Shown piece after piece: positions 42,607 to 52,217 of a stretch of 64,000 bases of DNA. Made by a program: the position numbers and the translations under genes. Source of the stretch: Xiphydria camelus. Its lineage: Eukaryota > Arthropoda > Insecta > Hymenoptera > Xiphydriidae. Location: contig OY783192.1 in the NCBI GenBank assembly GCA_963678675.1, positions 13,128,424 through 13,192,423 of the forward strand, in the 5' to 3' direction. The notes under the pieces were generated by a model. It was not told where the DNA came from and searched no databases. It saw only the letters and a list, made by a program, of their open reading frames with translations. Within the stretch, counting starts at the first letter, position 1. The number at the start of each line of letters is the position of its first letter.

Positions 42607-43059
42607 TTAATTGCCAGTGAACAAGAAATAAAGGCAAGCTGAAAATTTTACCGAACATTTCTCACATGTTGAACTATATTCTGTCAAATTTTTGATAAAA
42701 TTCAGTAGACCCTAAGGGCCGAAAAAAAATAAAAACAGGTTTTTTCTCCGGTTTTTGGCTATAAATTTTTCTTTACAAATCACATTAATATTCCATTAGA
42801 TTTATTGAAAAGAGGGCTTTTTTCCAGTTAGAAAGCGCTGTTCAGATTAAATTTTTGCTGTATTGACACTTAAAGGACACACAATTAAAGGTATCTAAAA
42901 TATTTTATTTTTTTTTATTTTTCGATTAGGACTTAGTCTTAATTAGAGTTCATAGCTATATGGAAATGTTTTTATATGATTTAAGAAAACGAAATATTAA
43001 CGGACGAAAAATTTTGAAACCCGCGGCCAAAACCTGTCTCGGTACACATGGAATACCCC
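42607..43059 (-). repeat. Right TIR of the 4.66-kb transposon
   Basis: Reverse complement of 38399-38851. The frame starting at about 42956 is a repeat frame. Confidence 0.88.
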
Positions 43060-43108
43060 ATAGGTTAGAAACCCTTATTTGTTTTTTCATTGTTGTTTCT
43101 ATTTCAAG

Positions 43109-43340
43109 GAAAAAATTTGATGGAGCTAGAGGATATTTCTCGAACACAACTTGCATGTGCTTGGTCTGGCAGAAAAGGGATTGTCCAGGATAAATATAAG
43201 GCTATGCCTGTACTTGAGATGCCTTACGTTAAAGGAAAAATTTGTGGCTTAGATGTACCTCCAAATCTGAATGAGCAGAAATCCATGTTGGAATTTTTTA
43301 TTAAGAATTTACCGGAATCTGCTATCGCAAAACATTCGTA
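43109..43340 (+). pseudogene. SWIM/YqaJ gene, linker exon
   Basis: After a TTTCTATTTCAAG acceptor-like site the frame encodes NLMELEDISRTQLACAWSGRKG and PYVKGKICGLDVPPNLNEQKSML, ending at a donor-like ATTC/GTAAGTATAGG at 43339-43348. It lies between the SWIM finger and the YqaJ-type domain as I remember the family order. Which donor on the left pairs with this acceptor is unclear: a GTATTATTG near 38377 gives a different phase. Confidence 0.6.
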
Positions 43341-43550
43341 AGTATAGGTACCTACTGGTGGTTTTCCCATTTAAAGTAGTTCTTCAATAAAAAAGAATTA
43401 AAAATATTTTTGAGTAACTTTTGATTGTCTGTTTGCCGATTATTATTTTTCTGTAATATTTATAATAAATAAGTTTATTAAATCTGTTAAAATTAGGTAT
43501 ATGATATACACACAAAGTGACTAAAAGATCTTTACACAATTATGTTTTAG

Positions 43551-43950
43551 GAAAGGACGTGTGAAATCAAATGAAATTGATGCTACTATAGCATGACCAA
43601 AGTCATCAGTTTGGATGAAGTAGGCAGGGAAATTTAAAATAATGCTGCCCAGTCTATAATCTTAATGGAAATTGCAACTTTGAAGCTTAATTTTCCATCA
43701 AGTTGCTGTGAAGCTCTTTATCAGAGCATTATGAATGAAGAGCAGGACGAACTCTTCAGCCTTAAACAAAATTCGCATGAATGGCATGAAGCCAGGAAAT
43801 ATCGAATTACTGGCTCTAGGTGTTATGAGATCTACACCTATGGAGGAATGGACTGGGGTATGAAAAGCCAAAAGTACTTTTGGCCGAAGTCGTTCACTAA
43901 CAAATATGTGAAGCATGGGCAAATGTATGAGAAAGTAGCGAGGGAGAGGT
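43551..43950 (+). pseudogene. YqaJ-type recombinase nuclease domain, N-terminal part
   Basis: After a TTATGTTTTAG acceptor-like site the first ~110 bases are frame-damaged. From 43665 the frame reads ...SLKQNSHEWHEARKYRITGSRCYEIYTYGG...KYFWPKSFTNKYVKHGQMYEKVARER. The WHEARKYRITGSRC start and the (Y)VKHGxxYE block are typical of the YqaJ/lambda-exonuclease fold; the Glu of YVKHGQMYE would be an active-site residue. The domain ends at 43950, where Gypsy sequence begins, so the remaining acidic and Lys catalytic residues are missing. Confidence 0.75.
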
Positions 43951-46900
43951 AGCCTGGAGGTCGTCCGGGAAGAATTGACTCTCCCTCCCAAGATCGATGA
44001 TCTCGAACTCGAGCTCGACATTCGAATAGTCCCGAATTTAGCCATCGACATGATCCTCGGGATGGACTTCATCACCCGTTTCGGACTCTCCATCGATGGA
44101 TCGTCGAATTCGTGGTCTTCGAATCGAACGGGCAAAACGTATTCGTTCCTCGGTCCCGACGACCTTGACGAACACGACGAAGAGCAGTGTCACGGGATCG
44201 CAGAGCTTTCTCCGAACGAGGCGAAGAAGCTCGACGGCCTCTTGCAACGCGAGCTCCCGAAAGTCTCGGAGAAGACCGGGTGCACGGGGCTAATTGAACA
44301 CCGTATCGTTGTTCAAGGGAATGCGGCTATTAAACAGCGGTACTACCTCGTGTCACCCGTACGAGAGGCGATGTATGCAGAGGTCGATCGCATGCTTGCC
44401 GAGGGCATCATCGAGCCATCGACCAGCGAATGGTCCTCGCCGATCGTGATGGTAAGAAAACCAAGCGGAAAATATCGTTTCTGCTTGGATTTTCGAAAGG
44501 TCAACGCGGTATCGAAGAAGGACGCCTATCCGTTGCCGTACATGGAGGGCATCCTGACCAAACTGCGAGCCGCCCGATAAATCTCGACGATCGACTTGAG
44601 CCAGGCGTACCACCAAATTTCGCTGAAAGAGTCCAGCAAGGAAGTGACGGCGTTCACTGTTCCGGGAAGAGGACTCTTTTAGTTTCGTCGAATGCCATTT
44701 GGACTCTCGGGTGCGCCGGCGACGTTCCAGCGTTTACTCGACCGGCTCATCGGGCCGGAGATGGAACCATATGCCTTCGCATACCTCGATGATATTATCG
44801 TTGTCACCCCCACGTTTGAGGAACACCTGAAGTGATTACAGACCGTCTTGCAGAAAATCGAAGGAGCCGGACTAACAACCAACCCGGAAAAATGCGAGTT
44901 CTGCCACGACGTGGTTCGATATCTCGGATTACGCGTAAACCGGTACGGATTACAAACGGATCCCGAGAAGGTGGAGCCGATTCGAGCATATCCACCACCG
45001 AAAAATCTACGCCAACTACGACGGTTCCTGGGGATGACATCGTGGTATCGCCGATTCATACCGAACTTCGCGGAGAGATCGACGCCGCTCACGAGTTTGC
45101 TAAAGAAAAACGTGCGCTGGTAATGGGGGATCGAGCAGGAAGAAACGTTTGACGACCTTAATAATGCCATCACGACGGCGCCTGTCTTGTCGACACCGGA
45201 TTTCTCGATCCCCTTCGTACTACTAACGGACGCGAGCGATTACGGTATCGGGGCCGTACTAACGCAAACCATCGATATATAAAATCGAACACGTTATCGC
45301 CTTCGCGAGTAGAACTCTTTCGAACGCCGAACGGAATTATAGCACGACCGAAAAGGAGTGCCTCTCGGCGTCGTTTGGGCCATCCGGAAGTTCCGTCCAT
45401 ACATCGAGGGGTTCAAATTCACGGTGGTCATGGATCACAGTAGCCTACGATAGTTACATAATTTGAAAAGCCCGGACGGAAGACTCGCGCGGTGGGCCCT
45501 CGAGCTCCTGTAGTACAACTACGACGTCGTCCATCGAAAAGGAGCGTTGCATCACGTACCGGATGCATTATCACGGATGTTTGAACCGGACGCACCGATG
45601 GATATTGCGACGATCGAGGAGAACCTCATACTACCATCGCTCTCGGTACAAGAGAAATGGTACGATCGACGAATGGAGCACGTTCGACGGTTTCCAACGA
45701 GCAATAACGGATGGAAAATCGAGAACGACCAACTGTATCGATACTGTCCGAATGCCTTCGTAGATCTCATCGTGCCAGACCTAAATGCCTGGAAACTCGT
45801 CGTACCACCGAATCTACGTAAGGACGTCCTCGAAGAGGTGCACGATGACCCGCAAGCCGGCCATCTCGGAGTCGCGAAATAGTATCTTCGCGCTCGTGAA
45901 AATTACTACTGGCCCGGGATGCACCAGGACATCGTCGAATATGTACAACGGTGCATTCCCTGCAAGAAGACGAAGGTCGAGCAACGATCACCGCCAGGGT
46001 TGATGGGTCAACGAAGCGTGCATGGCCTCTGGAAAGTCGTGGCAGCCAACGTCATGGGTCCATTGCCAAGGAGTCCGAACGGCTATAAATATGTGCTCGT
46101 GTTCCTCGACTTGCACAGCAAATGGATCGAGTGTATTCCATTGCGCGCCGCGACGGGGAAGCTCGTCCTCAGTGCCTTCGAACGGGAGATCGTCTACCGC
46201 TGGGGCTGTCCGGACACGTTCTTGACGGATAAAGGTCGGAACATACATTACCGGGCCGTGCCAGGGCCGGGACACGGCCGTCATTCGACCCTGGCACGGC
46301 ACGTTAAAGGGTGAGACATACATTACCGGGCCGTGCCAGGGTCGAACACGGCCGAAGAGGAAGAAATGGTCAGAACCCTTGCACGGCGTGTGTATCTAGG
46401 AATAACACATGTCCGTCAGTCGTTAGTTGTCTTGGAAACTGCTACGTTGCTAGGCGCTAAAACACGTAAATTACGGAAACACGAGAAGAGCGGCCGGACC
46501 GTCATCGTGAAAAAGTAAAACTGAACTAACTAGCCCGGCCCGGTAACGGTCCGTTGGCGACGCCCGGTCACGGCCCGGTAAAGTGAGAACAAAAGCATTT
46601 GATTCTATTGGACAGATCGTCCGCCGGATGACGGACGATACTCGGCCGTGCTCCGGCCCTGGCACGGTCCGGTAATGTATGTCCCGACCTTAACGGGACG
46701 GAGTTCGTCAATAAGCAGATCAAGTCGTATCTGCACGGATGCGGGATCCACTTCGCGACAGTCCCGACGTATCACCCCCTGGCGAACCCCGTTGAGCGAA
46801 TCAATCGAACGCTCAAGACTGTAATCACCGCGTACGCAGAAAATCATCGACACTGGGACGACCATCTACACCAGTTGCAGTTCGCATACAACACGGCGGT

Positions 46901-47145
46901 GCATAGTACCCCGAAGACGAGCCCGGCCTTCGTGAACTTCGGACGAATACCCTCACCACCTCGTTTCGCTCGGCAGCTGATCGAAAGAAAAATCGTGCCC
47001 CCGACTCAAAATCCACACGAGTGGGTGGAAAGGATGCTTCGGGTATCGGTGATACACGATCTCGTGTTGGAGTACCTCGAGGAAGCACACGAAAAGCAAT
47101 CGAGTTATTATAATCGTGGTCGCCGCGACGCACAGTGGGCTAGAT
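43951..47145 (+). mobile_element. Ty3/Gypsy retrotransposon fragment (pol only)
   Basis: It begins within the end of the protease and runs through RT, RNase H and integrase without gag or LTRs at either end. It abuts the YqaJ-type domain at the left and tandem repeats at the right. No TSD is found. A 458-bp TAA-flanked element breaks the integrase (46233-46690). Confidence 0.92.
43951..47145 (+). pseudogene. Gypsy pol, decayed
   Basis: In order: protease end (DMILGMDFITRFGL), RT (IIEPSTSEWSSPIVMVRKPSGKYRFCLDFR, MPFGLSGAPATFQRL, FAYLDDIIV with YLDD box), the fold GLQTDPEKVEPI, RNase H (LLTDASDYGIGAVL, FASRTLSNAERNYST), integrase zinc head (HDDPQAGHLG ... YYWPGMHQDIVEYVQRCIPC) and catalytic core (DLHSKWIECIPL to YHPLANPVERINRTLK). 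At least seven stops fall in otherwise conserved codons, for example near 44578, 44681, 44834, 45122, 45453, 45511 and 45880, plus two frameshifts near 45280 and 45360. Several are consistent with CAG-to-TAG or TGG-to-TAG/TGA changes. Most catalytic residues are still recognisable. Confidence 0.9.
46233..46690. mobile_element. GC-rich TAA-flanked element in Gypsy integrase
   Basis: 458 bp, ends AGGTCGGAACATACATTACC / GGTAATGTATGTCCCGACCT, TAA at 46230-46232 and 46691-46693. Removing it with one TAA brings the integrase frame back together across a catalytic Asp. A third copy of the end sequence (GAGACATACATTACCGG, 46316) occurs inside, next to short GC palindromes around CCGTGCCAGGG. A TWA duplication fits PIF/Harbinger. 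No coding. Confidence 0.88.
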
Positions 47146-47149
47146 CTGG

Positions 47150-47650
47150 AAAAATGTGGACAAAAATATAAGGGGTCATTCATTACATTTAAAAATTTGC
47201 AGACAGCTATTATTTACGTCCCTGATGACGAATCCGTTTCCGCATTTTTTAAAAAACAAAATGGCAGTCCAATATATCCAATATATGACAAACCCTCTTG
47301 TAGAAAATTATCAATTTTGTACGAAAATGAGGAATATGGATTTTTTTGGATCATTGATCATAAATCTGTTTTCATATGCTTCAAAATCAAAATGGCAGAT
47401 CCAATATGGCAGACCCTTTCGTAAAAACATATCAGATTTTTTAAAAACTGCAGATTATGGGTTTTCTTGGGTTGCTAATTTCGAATTCGTTTTCGTATGT
47501 TTTAAAAACAAAATGGCGAATCCAATATGGCGGAACTCCTTTAAAAAATTTCAGTTTTTCCCAAAACTGATGTCGAACTATGACGGCGTTTTTGCTTATT
47601 TCTCAAAGAGGGAGCCTCAATACATGCTTTATCAAAAGGTAAGATAGGTA
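47150..47650. repeat. ~120-bp tandem repeats
   Basis: Three units with AAACAAAATGGC(A/G) followed by (A/G)ATCCAATATGGC(A/G)GA at about 47257, 47382 and 47505. A 163-codon frame spans them, but the repeating, Phe/Lys/Asn-rich translation and lack of family features argue against a gene. Confidence 0.7.
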
Positions 47651-48590
47651 ACTGTCAAACCTGCGCGTATGTGACGTACCGAAACTACGTACTTTTGACG
47701 TTTTCATATTTACATTATTCCTTAAGTAAACTCGTTCCTCGTAAAGTGCTATTCATTTTGTGTTGAAGTGTGTGACATTAATTTGGCTCAATGGAAGGTG
47801 TTCCTGAAGGTAAGTAGTATGTTTGCATATATTTTGACATTTTAAAATAATGACCTTTTCTCATTAAACAAAACAATTAAAAACTGCGATTTACAGGTGT
47901 TTTAAAATAACTTATTGGTAGAAATCATTAAAAATAGCTTATCGCCCGCTACCGCCAAATCTAGTTTTATATTCATTGCATAGCAAGGGTAAATTGTAAG
48001 GGTAATTTTTCTTTCTAAATTAAACAGGAAATCCAAAAATTCAATTTTCTTTGTAAAATATCCAGTGGCGCCGAAAATCGGAAGGGGGAAAAGGGGGTAA
48101 CAGCCCCCAGTATCTACGCCATTGGAAAATTTTTAAAATAATTTTATTCATTACTTAGAGGTGTACTACATTAGTCTGTGTGCGAAATTGCATGGAAATC
48201 GGTCCAGTTGTTTAGAAGTTATGATGAGAAAACAGTTTTTTTCCACAACTTTGACACCCTGTATCTTTGTTAGTAAACATTTTTTAACAAAATTTTCTTA
48301 TGAAAGCCTACTTTATTTTTGTTGTTCTATAACATATCAAAATTAATGACGTTTAACCTGGTTCACCCTGTATATATCTATAATTTTTAAATCATCGATA
48401 TATTAAAGCGTACAAGTCGCTCTTAAAAAGCACGAAATTCGAGCTTATAAGTAAAATTGTATTCTTTTCAGTGTGCATCCCATCAACATATAATAACGTA
48501 GTATAATAACAGACACTTCACCAGGCCGTGGACTTTTAATTACATCTTCTCGTGTTTTTAATTGCATGGATGTTTGTCTGTCGTTCTGAC
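47651..48590. other. Stretch without genes
   Basis: AT-rich. 48060-48360 has AAATCGGTCCAGTTGTTTAGAAG and ACCCTGTATATATC phrases that often occur in insect mobile-element ends, but no bounded element could be fixed. Confidence 0.4.
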
Positions 48591-48594
48591 TGTA

Positions 48595-48964
48595 TCACGA
48601 AGGAAATATTTACTCATCGAAAAGAATTTAAATATTGAAATTTTTTCTATTTTTTAAAAATATAATAAAGTTCACTTTTCCACCATCAGTGCCAATACAA
48701 TTCGTAACGTCAATATTTATCAGATAGCCATCGGTGGCGTTGAACGTAGCTTACTGTCGCGCTATCACCCGGCCATGTATGAGCCCTATTTTTCGTCGCT
48801 CGAAAACATCGTTTAAAGTTCAGCACTGCTCAACTTTCGAACGACGAAAAATACCGTCGCTCTCTCTCCGGCAGATTTACCTCGCCCCCACTTTTGGTCA
48901 CAGCCAATCGGAGTGACTCGTCGTATACGACAATCCGACGTGTCGGTACAATGAAATAAGCCCC
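48595..48964 (-). mobile_element. Harbinger-type fragment, one end
   Basis: Ends GAAATAAGCCCC followed by TTA/TAA (48965-48968). Interior inverted relative to 6740-6900 (CGTTGAACGTAGCTTACTGTCGCGC block) and to 12710-12900 (TTCTTTTCGATGAGTAAA block). The other end was not found. Confidence 0.7.
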
Positions 48965-49184
48965 TTAAGGACCGTTCTGAGAGCTTCAACGTATCGCCGG
49001 CGATACTTGGGTAACCAATAAGGATAGAGTAGCTTCTCCCCACTCTTCTGTCGCTAGCGACACGTCCCAAGTTGAATTTTATTTAACTTTTCTCTCCTGT
49101 CGCTGCGGCAGTCGCCATATTTGTTTGTTTTGATGAAGTAAGTTTTATTAACTTACTTCATCAAAATATAGTAAGTTTTCTTAA

Positions 49185-52100
49185 CCCTTTCAGTCACGAA
49201 TTTTTATTTTTTTTTAAATCCATTGAGATTTTGCAGAGTCATTGTTTGATTTATTTTATGATTTTTCATGAATAGAAGTGAACCCCCGCACCCCTCAGGC
49301 CGGGGCTATAACACGTCCCCAAATGAGGACAGCGTGAACAAACGGTTGCGATGTTAGATAAATAAGGGTGAAATCTAAAAATCTGCATATCAAAAAAGCT
49401 GTATTTTGTTAAGTTTCTTATCTTAAATTGTGATAGTCAAAAAACAGTTTTTCTTACGATCTAAACATAAATGTACATTACATTTAGAACAATAAAATTT
49501 AGATTTTCCTTTGCAGTCGGGTTTCTTGCACCTGTCAAATGACTCTTTTTTATTTGCCAAGGGCAAGTGTCCAACATTGTCCAGACGAATGTCCGCTGGA
49601 GGGCGCACTTCTATTTTGGCTGTTGAAGTAGATGGTGTAGATTGCTGCGGTTTCGGTAGAAGGCCGTCCTCTCTTTTTCGTGCTTGTTTTGTCGATTTTT
49701 GTAAGAACTTTTGCAATGTTTGCTCTAAAATGAAGCAGATCCAGCACTTTATTTTTCGGAATACCCAGTGTAGAAGCCTGACTTCTGTATTTAATCCAGG
49801 CATTGACACATGCCAAATCAATCGCATGGGAAAACATTCGAAGTGTCCATTTCTTCGACCTGATGAAAGTACTATATATCGTTATCAAGAAATCGATCTT
49901 ATCGACTCCTCCTATGTGTTCATTGTAAATTTGTATTACTTCTGGTCGTTCAACTTCGATGTATTCTTTTGATGATTTATCCCATCTTCTGCAAACATCC
50001 TTTTCGCCAATTCCTACATAATTTATGCTAGGATCACTGGCTTGTTATCGTACCATTTCGTCATAATTACTTCGCCATCTCCACTTATGATCTGTTCACA
50101 AGAACCTCTACCACGTATCTTCATGTCTTTGTGGCTCGAAAATGGAGGGTTACTGAAATGATTTATGCGCGCAGTACATATATGGCGTATATATGTTTAT
50201 CTCTCAAGTACTGTAGGAGATTGTAGTTCGAGAAATAGTTATCGAAAATGAGAAGAATATTACTTTCATTGATTCTTTCTGCCAATTTCAGCACTACAGC
50301 ACCGCCTTGATCAAAACATTTTAGAGTTTGTGGATCCTATTCTGTAGTTCAACCCTGATATATAAGGAAATCAAACATTTGGCCACTTGTACCGCAAAGC
50401 GCAAACATTTTGATCCTCCGTGGCTTTGGTTTTCCTTTCACGTATTGTTTTACATTTAGGGATCCTTTGAACGGAACTATTTGTTCGTCAACGCTCAAAG
50501 TTCCTTCCAAAGGTAAATTCCGTACTCGTTCTCGAATTGCATTGTATAATGGTCGGACTTTCCAAAAAACCGGTCATTTATATTTCCCTCTTTTGTTATA
50601 TCAACACAGTGGACATTTTGTCTTAGTTTTAGAAAGCGCTTGATAGGCATTGTGTCTGCTACTTGGGCTACACGAAGTTTAGGTTCCCAATAACACCGCA
50701 TCCTGGGATAGCTCAAATTGCCCATCATGATATGAATTCCAATAAAGGAATCTAACTCTTCTTTTGTAGTTGGTTGAAAATTAGCTGTACCTTGGTGTAC
50801 CGTATAAAAATTGGTACATTTTCCACCAATCGTTGCATCAGGTCATCGGTGAAATACTTTCGAAAAATACGATAGGGGCTTTCAAGTTCAATAATGGTTT
50901 GAGGCTGACGTTCATACCATTTTATGGCAGGAGTTATGTACATGATCTCCTTATCACGCCAACGTATATTCTTTTTGTTTGTCAATTTGCTAAATTTATC
51001 AGGTAACTGCTCGGGATTATTTGCTTCCAGTCTTGCAGGTTCGCTCTCATAGTTCATTTCTGGCAACTCTTGTTCAGCATCCGTATTGATGATCTCTTCT
51101 GGTTCAATATCCTCAATATTTTCGTCCCCGGCGTCATCGGACAAATCTTCAATTTATGATAAATTGTTCATCAATTCAAGAAGCTCTTCTTCTGATAGCG
51201 GGCGATTACGAAATCGACCACGAGGAATTGCAAAGTCGTTGGATATATGTTGATTTTGAAACCACTGGATCACACAATGTCCCTTTATGAATAATAAATA
51301 AGTACACTCTGTTCACTACCTCAGACAATTCACTTCGACTTATTATGTGCGTTCTGCGGTTATCTGCATATTTATACTCTGCCGATCTGGAGTAGTGGGG
51401 GAATGGAATATTCAACTGTTTCAGGAGATTCGGGACAGCCATTTGCAGTTCTAAAACATTATAAAATGTTCTCAAATGTTCGAAATATGAAATCTCTTCG
51501 ATAACCCAGAACTGCCTGAGGAATCTACAATATTCGGTAATATGCTGGAACTTTCTGGAATATTTTGGAACATTCTAGAACATCTTGGAACAGCCTGGAA
51601 CATTCTAGGACACAGTAGAGCCCTTGAGATAGTCGCTGGAAGAAGTCCATCGGTGGGCGGCACACTTTTAACCCCTATATCTTCTGAACCAACCCCTGCA
51701 GTTCCAAAACAAAAACTTCTTCATCGATGGGGGATGTAGGGTTACCATACCTTATAACCCCCATGGGGTTACGATTAGTGGTTCCAGAGTTTTATATTGA
51801 TATTGATTTTGAAACCATTGGATCACAATATCCCTATATGAGGACGTGCGCTACGTAATACATAATTTACTTACATTTTTCTGTATACAATTTTGAATTG
51901 TTTCACCGTCTAAAGCACAGTTTTTTATGTATGAAACAAATTTTGTTTATCAAATTGTCATAACAGGTTATTTAGCAATGACGCAATTCCTGTACTATAG
52001 AGTACATGCCGGGAAACCTGGTTGAGAATTGTTTGCAATTGCGTTACGCCAACATAGATGATGATATGTGCGACAATGCGAAGTACGGCCTGTGACGAAA

Positions 52101-52196
52101 TGGGGACAAGGTGTGGAAGTGGTTTAAAATGCGATAAATTTAATATATAGTAATAATAATATATGTCCTCATATGAGAACGCCGTGACCGAAAGGG
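49185..52196 (-). mobile_element. piggyBac transposon, near full length
   Basis: 3,012 bp, ends CCCTTTCAGTCACGAA / CGTGACCGAAAGGG, TTAA at 49181-49184 and 52197-52200. It carries a recognisable transposase on the minus strand (49430-51240). Two short non-autonomous relatives with matching ends lie at 24616 and 35326. Upstream of the gene (51246-51300, 51793-51840) a ~55-bp sequence is duplicated around a block that includes a TGGAACATTCTAGAAC-type microsatellite (51545-51615). Confidence 0.92.
49430..51240 (-). pseudogene. piggyBac transposase with frameshifts
   Basis: Minus strand in order: acidic N-terminus (DAGDENIEDIEPEEI, 50752-51144), MQRLVENVPIF, LNSFIGIHIMMGNLSYPRMRCYWE (50495-50728), SVDEQIVPFKGSLNVKQYVKGKPKP with first Asp, IFDNYFSNYNLLQYL with second Asp, GGVDKIDFLITIYSTFIRSKKW with third Asp (49550-49888), and the C-terminal cysteine-rich domain (CKKPDCKGKSKFYCSKCNVHLC). 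All three catalytic Asp are visible. At least four frameshifts or stops (near 50750, 50495, 50350, 49890) disable it. It would cut at TTAA and rejoin without scars. Confidence 0.88.
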
Positions 52197-52217
52197 TTAA
52201 CTTACTTCATCAAAATA

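Larger units (their letters stand above)
38399..43059 (-). mobile_element. 4.66-kb DNA transposon with ATAG TSD and ~455-bp TIRs (possibly Sola-like)
   Basis: Ends GGGGTATTCCATG / CATGGAATACCCC, 4-bp duplication ATAG (38395-38398, 43060-43063), TIRs 38399-38851 and 42607-43059. It encodes one minus-strand protein of unusual type (39917-42185). A 4-bp TSD with long TIRs recalls the Sola superfamily; this is a guess from general properties, not from a protein match. A 929-bp mariner relic sits in the left part. Its terminal GGTATTCC is shared with the TTAA-flanked family at 12-14 kb. Confidence 0.88.

Noticed and set aside
44848..45123. A separate short gene inside Gypsy
   Set aside because: It is the continuous RT segment between two stops of the Gypsy pol, not an independent ORF.
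47156..47647. 163-codon plus frame
   Set aside because: It spans ~120-bp tandem repeats and its translation simply repeats; no conserved domain is visible.
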